The translations under genes and the position numbers were made by a program. A stretch of 64,000 nucleotides of DNA from CAYVTM01 sp964454645 (lineage in GTDB: Bacteria > Bacteroidota > Bacteroidia > Sphingobacteriales > Sphingobacteriaceae), in contig CAYVTM010000003.1 in NCBI GenBank assembly GCA_964454645.1, positions 186,001-250,000 of the forward strand, in the 5' to 3' direction. How positions within the stretch are numbered: the stretch's first letter is position 1; each line of letters opens with the position of its first letter. Below, one piece after another: positions 60,760 to 64,000 of the stretch. The notes beneath the pieces were generated by a model that saw only the letters and a program-made list of their open reading frames with translations, did no database searches and was not told the origin of the DNA.

Positions 60760-62196
60760 ATGCATTTTAATCCGTTTAAGAAAGTCTATAAGTTAATTAT
60801 CAGTTCTTTCATAGGTCCGTTTATACTTACCTTTTTTATTGCATTATTTATTTTATTGATGCAATTCTTATTTAAGTATATCGACGACTTAGTGGGCAAG
60901 GGCTTAGAATGGTATGTGGTACTCGAATTAATTGTGTATGCCTCATCCACACTGGTTCCCATGGCATTACCCTTAGCCATTCTCCTTTCTTCTATCATGA
61001 CCTTCGGGAATCTGGGTGAGCATTATGAATTGGTTGCGCTTAAATCTTCGGGTATCTCGCTTCGAAGAATCATGATGCCGCTGGTTGTATTTGTTTTTTT
61101 ATTAGGCCTCGGAGCATTCTTCTTTTCAAATATTGTCATGCCTTATGCAAATCTGAAAATGGGAGCATTGATGTGGGATGTTCGAAACCAGAAGCCTACC
61201 CTGGCCATTAAAGAAGGAGTATTCTACTCGGGTATTGAAGGCTATTCCATCCGTGTAGGTAAAAAAGAAGATGATGGCCAAACCTTGCGGGATATTATCA
61301 TCTATAATCATTCGGCAAACAATGGAAATGTCAATGTATTAATGGCAGACAGCGGTAGAATGCTGAAGTCTGATAACGACCGTTTCCTGGTCATTCATTT
61401 GTTTAATGGTATCAATTACGAGGAGAGTGGAACACCCGGTGCGGGAAATGATCGTAAACAACATCTACGCGTGAAGTTTAGAGAGCATGAGGTGAAATTC
61501 GATCTTTCTACTTTTCAGTTAAATCGTACTGATGAGAATTTATTTAAAGACCATTTTACGATGCTTAATATTAAGCAGCTGAAATATTATGAGGATTCTT
61601 TGCTCTTGCGTTTGGAAAAAGATCAGGAATATTTCCGTAATAATTTTTTGTTGTACACGATGATGAATAAAGGGATGGAAATTGATACAAACATTCAGCC
61701 GGGGAAGCTTGCTATCGATTCAAACATTATCTTGAACGTCCCGGAAAATCAACGTTCCGCAGTTATAGGCCGTGCTTTCGGAACCATTCGGAACATTAAA
61801 AGTTATTCCGAAAGTACGACGAACGAACAAAGTAAAATGAGGGAAAAAATCCGTCGTCACGAAATCGAATTCTATCGTAAGTTTACTTTATCGGTAGCAT
61901 GTGTCTTATTGTTTTTTATCGGTGCGCCTCTGGGAGCTATTATCCGCAAAGGTGGATTGGGGATGCCTGTTGTTATCTCCATCTTCCTGTTCATATTTTA
62001 TCATATTATTGCCATTACCGGAGAAAAGATGGCAAGGCAGGATGTGATACCGGTATGGCAGGGAATGTGGCTGGCAAGTTTTGTGGTGCTTCCCATCGGG
62101 ATATTTTTTACGCGTAAAGCGAGTACCGATTCCGCATTATTTGATATAAACCTCTATCTTAATTTTTTCAAGCGTTTCAGCCGGAAAAAAAGTTAA
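60760..62196 (+). CDS. LptF/LptG family lipopolysaccharide export permease
   Basis: A 478-residue inner-membrane permease (YjgP/YjgQ family). With the LptB ATPase it extracts LPS from the inner membrane and passes it to LptC/A. There are three N-terminal helices (IGPFILTFFIALFILLMQFL, ELIVYASSTLVPMALPLAIL, LVVFVFLLGLGAFFFSNIV), then a periplasmic domain (about 130-370), and three C-terminal helices (VACVLLFFIGAPLGAIIRKG, VVISIFLFIFYHIIAITGEK, MWLASFVVLPIGIFFTRK). The coupling-helix region HYELVALKSSGISLRRIM is clear. Whether it is LptF or LptG cannot be decided. It starts 5 bases after the START-like gene and is followed 12 bases later by a glycosyltransferase. Confidence 0.92.
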   Translation: MHFNPFKKVYKLIISSFIGPFILTFFIALFILLMQFLFKYIDDLVGKGLEWYVVLELIVYASSTLVPMALPLAILLSSIMTFGNLGEHYELVALKSSGISLRRIMMPLVVFVFLLGLGAFFFSNIVMPYANLKMGALMWDVRNQKPTLAIKEGVFYSGIEGYSIRVGKKEDDGQTLRDIIIYNHSANNGNVNVLMADSGRMLKSDNDRFLVIHLFNGINYEESGTPGAGNDRKQHLRVKFREHEVKFDLSTFQLNRTDENLFKDHFTMLNIKQLKYYEDSLLLRLEKDQEYFRNNFLLYTMMNKGMEIDTNIQPGKLAIDSNIILNVPENQRSAVIGRAFGTIRNIKSYSESTTNEQSKMREKIRRHEIEFYRKFTLSVACVLLFFIGAPLGAIIRKGGLGMPVVISIFLFIFYHIIAITGEKMARQDVIPVWQGMWLASFVVLPIGIFFTRKASTDSALFDINLYLNFFKRFSRKKS

Positions 62197-62208
62197 TTTT
62201 GCTGCGGT

Positions 62209-63402
62209 ATGAAAATATTGATGCTTAGTAACCGATTACCTTTTCCCCCGAAAGATGGAGGGGCGATTGCCGTGTATAATATGATGAAAGGGCTGAAGGA
62301 AGCAGGTAATACCCTTACACTTTTTTCTTTAAATACACCCAAGCATTATATCCGGCCCGATCAATACTCCGAAGAATTTCAATCCTTAGGAAACCTCATT
62401 CCCATTGATATCGACACTTCATTAAAAGCTATCAACGCTTTTTTGAATCTGTTTACTAAGGAATCGTATAATTTAAAACGCTTTTATGCGAAGCATGTCG
62501 AAGATGCGTTAATCAAACTTTTGAAAAAAGAAAGCTTCGATCTCATTCAGGTCGAAGGCCTTTTCATGGCGCCGTATATTGAGTTAATACGTAAATACTC
62601 AAAAGCTATTTGTGTTTTACGTACACATAATATCGAGCATCAGATATGGGAACGTTTGGCGAATCAGGCTTATGGCCTGAAGAAATGGTATTTGAAATTG
62701 CTTACGAGACGACTCAAACGGGTTGAATTAACTTTACCGGGGCGCTTCGATGCCATTATCCCCATTACCGAAGAAGATGCAGCCTTTTTTAGAAAGCAGT
62801 TTCCGGCAACCGGATGTTTTGTATGTCCGGCTGGTGTAGATCTCGACAAATTTATTCCGGATTCCCTTGCCGCAGAACCCGATACTTTGTTTCATTTAGG
62901 CGCTTTAAACTGGATGCCGAATGCGGAAGCCGTAAAATGGTTTATCCATAGCGTTTGGCCTCAGCTGCATGCAAAATATCCCTCATTACGTTTTGTAATC
63001 GCGGGAAAACATACTCCTGCCGAATTTTTCGGTTGGAAATACCCGAATGTGGAAGTTGCAGGAGAAGTAGAAGATGCTGTGGCTTTTATGAACTCGAAAA
63101 AAATAATGATTGTACCTTTGCTATCGGGAAGCGGTATGCGTTTGAAAATTATAGAGGGGATGGCTTGTGCGAAAACCATTGTGAGTACTCCCGTAGGTGC
63201 CGAAGGGATTGCCTATACGCAGGGGAAAGATATTTTAATTGCTGAAGATGCCGACGCCTTTGCTCAGGCTATTAGTTACTGTCTCGAACATCCGTATGAA
63301 GCTGAACAAATCGGAGAACAGGCAAGTAAACTTGCCCGGGAGAAATATAATAACCGTTATATCATTGATAATTTATTAAGCTATTATCGTCAACTTGTAT
63401 AA
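62209..63402 (+). CDS. Glycosyltransferase family 4
   Basis: A 397-residue GT-B fold sugar transferase, probably using a nucleotide-sugar to build cell-surface glycan. The N-terminal domain begins KILMLSNRLPFPPKDGGAIA, with VLRTHNIEHQIWERL in the middle. The C-terminal domain carries the GT4 signature: FHLGALNWMPNAEAVKWFIH, IAGKHTPAEFF, VEDAVAFMNSKKIMIVPL and LSGSGMRLKIIEGMACAKTI, VSTPVGAEGI. The E-x7-E motif is present as EGMACAKT with the earlier Glu. It follows the LptF/LptG gene by 12 bases and precedes another glycosyltransferase with a 1-base gap, so the cluster likely makes envelope polysaccharide. The sugar is unknown. Confidence 0.9.
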   Translation: MKILMLSNRLPFPPKDGGAIAVYNMMKGLKEAGNTLTLFSLNTPKHYIRPDQYSEEFQSLGNLIPIDIDTSLKAINAFLNLFTKESYNLKRFYAKHVEDALIKLLKKESFDLIQVEGLFMAPYIELIRKYSKAICVLRTHNIEHQIWERLANQAYGLKKWYLKLLTRRLKRVELTLPGRFDAIIPITEEDAAFFRKQFPATGCFVCPAGVDLDKFIPDSLAAEPDTLFHLGALNWMPNAEAVKWFIHSVWPQLHAKYPSLRFVIAGKHTPAEFFGWKYPNVEVAGEVEDAVAFMNSKKIMIVPLLSGSGMRLKIIEGMACAKTIVSTPVGAEGIAYTQGKDILIAEDADAFAQAISYCLEHPYEAEQIGEQASKLAREKYNNRYIIDNLLSYYRQLV

Positions 63403-63403
63403 T

Positions 63404-64000
63404 ATGATTGTTGAATGGGTTTTTTGGATATCTTTTTTATGCATACTTCATAGCTATGTACTATTCCCCTTGATCTTAAACCTTCTGGCAAAAGGTAAAA
63501 AGCAAAATCGGTTAATCTATCTGCCCGACGATGATGGTCTTCCTGTTATCTCAATATTATTAGCAGTGTATAATGAAGAATCAGTAATCGAAGAAAAAAT
63601 AAAAAGTACTTTTAATACCGGTTACCCGCTTCCTAAAATTCATTTTTATATCGGTTCCGATGCTTCAGTAGATCGTACCAACGAAATCATCAAAAAATAT
63701 CAGGATACTTACGGACAGTTATATTTAAAGGTGTTTCCTGGCCGTACAGGTAAGTCCGGAATTATTAATGATTTAGCAGAGAATGCTAAAGGAGAAATTT
63801 TTGTTTTGACAGATGCGAATGTTTTCTTTACGAAAGATACCCTTTATCAATTGGTAAAACATTATAAAAACCAGGAAGTAGCACAGGTAGGTGGAAACAT
63901 TATAAATCCCGAACACAAACAGGACGGGATCTCTTTCCAGGAGAAGTCGTACCTGACGCGTGAAAACCTGATTAAATATCAGGAGGGAATTATCTGGGGA
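63404..64000 (+). CDS. Glycosyltransferase family 2, N-terminal part (cut by window end)
   Basis: An open frame of 199 codons starts at ATG 63404, one base after the GT4 stop, and continues past the window. The protein begins with a membrane helix (VEWVFWISFLCILHSYVLFP). Then come the GT2 nucleotide-binding start (PVISILLAVYNEESVIEEKI), the second element (HFYIGSDASVDRTNEII), FPGRTGKSGIINDL and the DxD-like VLTDANVFF. This is the pattern of family 2 membrane glycosyltransferases that often make polysaccharide chains. The length and the C-terminal membrane region are not visible. It belongs to the same operon as the GT4 gene. Confidence 0.9.
   Translation, partial: MIVEWVFWISFLCILHSYVLFPLILNLLAKGKKQNRLIYLPDDDGLPVISILLAVYNEESVIEEKIKSTFNTGYPLPKIHFYIGSDASVDRTNEIIKKYQDTYGQLYLKVFPGRTGKSGIINDLAENAKGEIFVLTDANVFFTKDTLYQLVKHYKNQEVAQVGGNIINPEHKQDGISFQEKSYLTRENLIKYQEGIIWG

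Noticed and set aside
1..64000. Insertion sequence, prophage or integron
   Set aside because: I found no transposase, integrase, recombinase or phage structural gene; the only mobile-like signal is the tRNA/GIY-YIG repeat.

Overview
The window is a 64 kb chromosomal piece from a member of the Bacteroidota. It carries type IX secretion system (T9SS) cargo with type A and type B C-terminal sorting domains, a PorP/SprF protein, a PorV/PorQ-like protein, TonB-dependent receptors, an HmuY-type haem lipoprotein, and Bacteroidota-restricted families (DUF4293, DUF5606, DUF6607, Porin_10-like). Many starts are preceded by the phylum's -7 box TAnnTTTG, sometimes with a TTG about 19-21 nt upstream, instead of a Shine-Dalgarno. 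The order cannot be fixed from sequence alone; a Sphingobacteriia/Chitinophagia/Saprospiria-like organism is the best guess.

Layout. 0-24 kb is mostly housekeeping: the 3' end of rplQ, a lipoprotein, dnaK, an M42 peptidase with an acyl-CoA carboxylase beta subunit, a bicarbonate-type operon (small membrane protein, SulP permease, beta-carbonic anhydrase), proline catabolism (P5C dehydrogenase), lpxK with purine nucleoside phosphorylase and a porin, two secreted proteins, a cyclophilin with a DUF5606 protein, an Omp28-like T9SS cargo, rlmH and aconitase. 24-29 kb holds a polysaccharide deacetylase, a TolC/MacA-type efflux pair and gpsA.

29-49 kb is the accessory envelope region. It begins with a 2046-residue PKD-rich T9SS type B protein containing three in-register 507-nt coding repeats, translationally coupled to PorP/SprF. 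A run of T9SS cargo follows: an endonuclease/exonuclease/phosphatase-fold protein, a 705-residue protein, and a protein with two OB-fold-like modules of the kind usually fused to extracellular nucleases. An operon of lipoprotein, TonB-dependent receptor, PorV/PorQ-like protein and beta-propeller lipoprotein comes next. Together these look like a surface secretion/assembly or nucleic-acid-processing module; the joint function is inference.

49-60 kb contains a DEAD-box RNA helicase, a DUF4293 membrane protein, an unrecognised beta-barrel-like protein, and a minus-strand haem-uptake locus. That locus encodes an HmuY-like protein with a T9SS tail, a DUF6607 protein, a TonB receptor, an HmuY lipoprotein and a PepSY membrane protein. 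Next to it lies a rearranged tRNA-Met / GIY-YIG endonuclease locus with a perfect 200-bp direct repeat and two tRNA relics. 60-64 kb has a START-like protein, an LptF/LptG permease and two glycosyltransferases; the last is cut by the window edge.

The main points for follow-up are the tRNA/GIY-YIG duplication, the T9SS-tailed HmuY-like protein, the separate nuclease-domain and OB-domain cargoes, the TonB receptor/PorV-like operon, a G9 tract in a secreted-protein gene, and a near-leaderless promoter on the bicarbonate operon.
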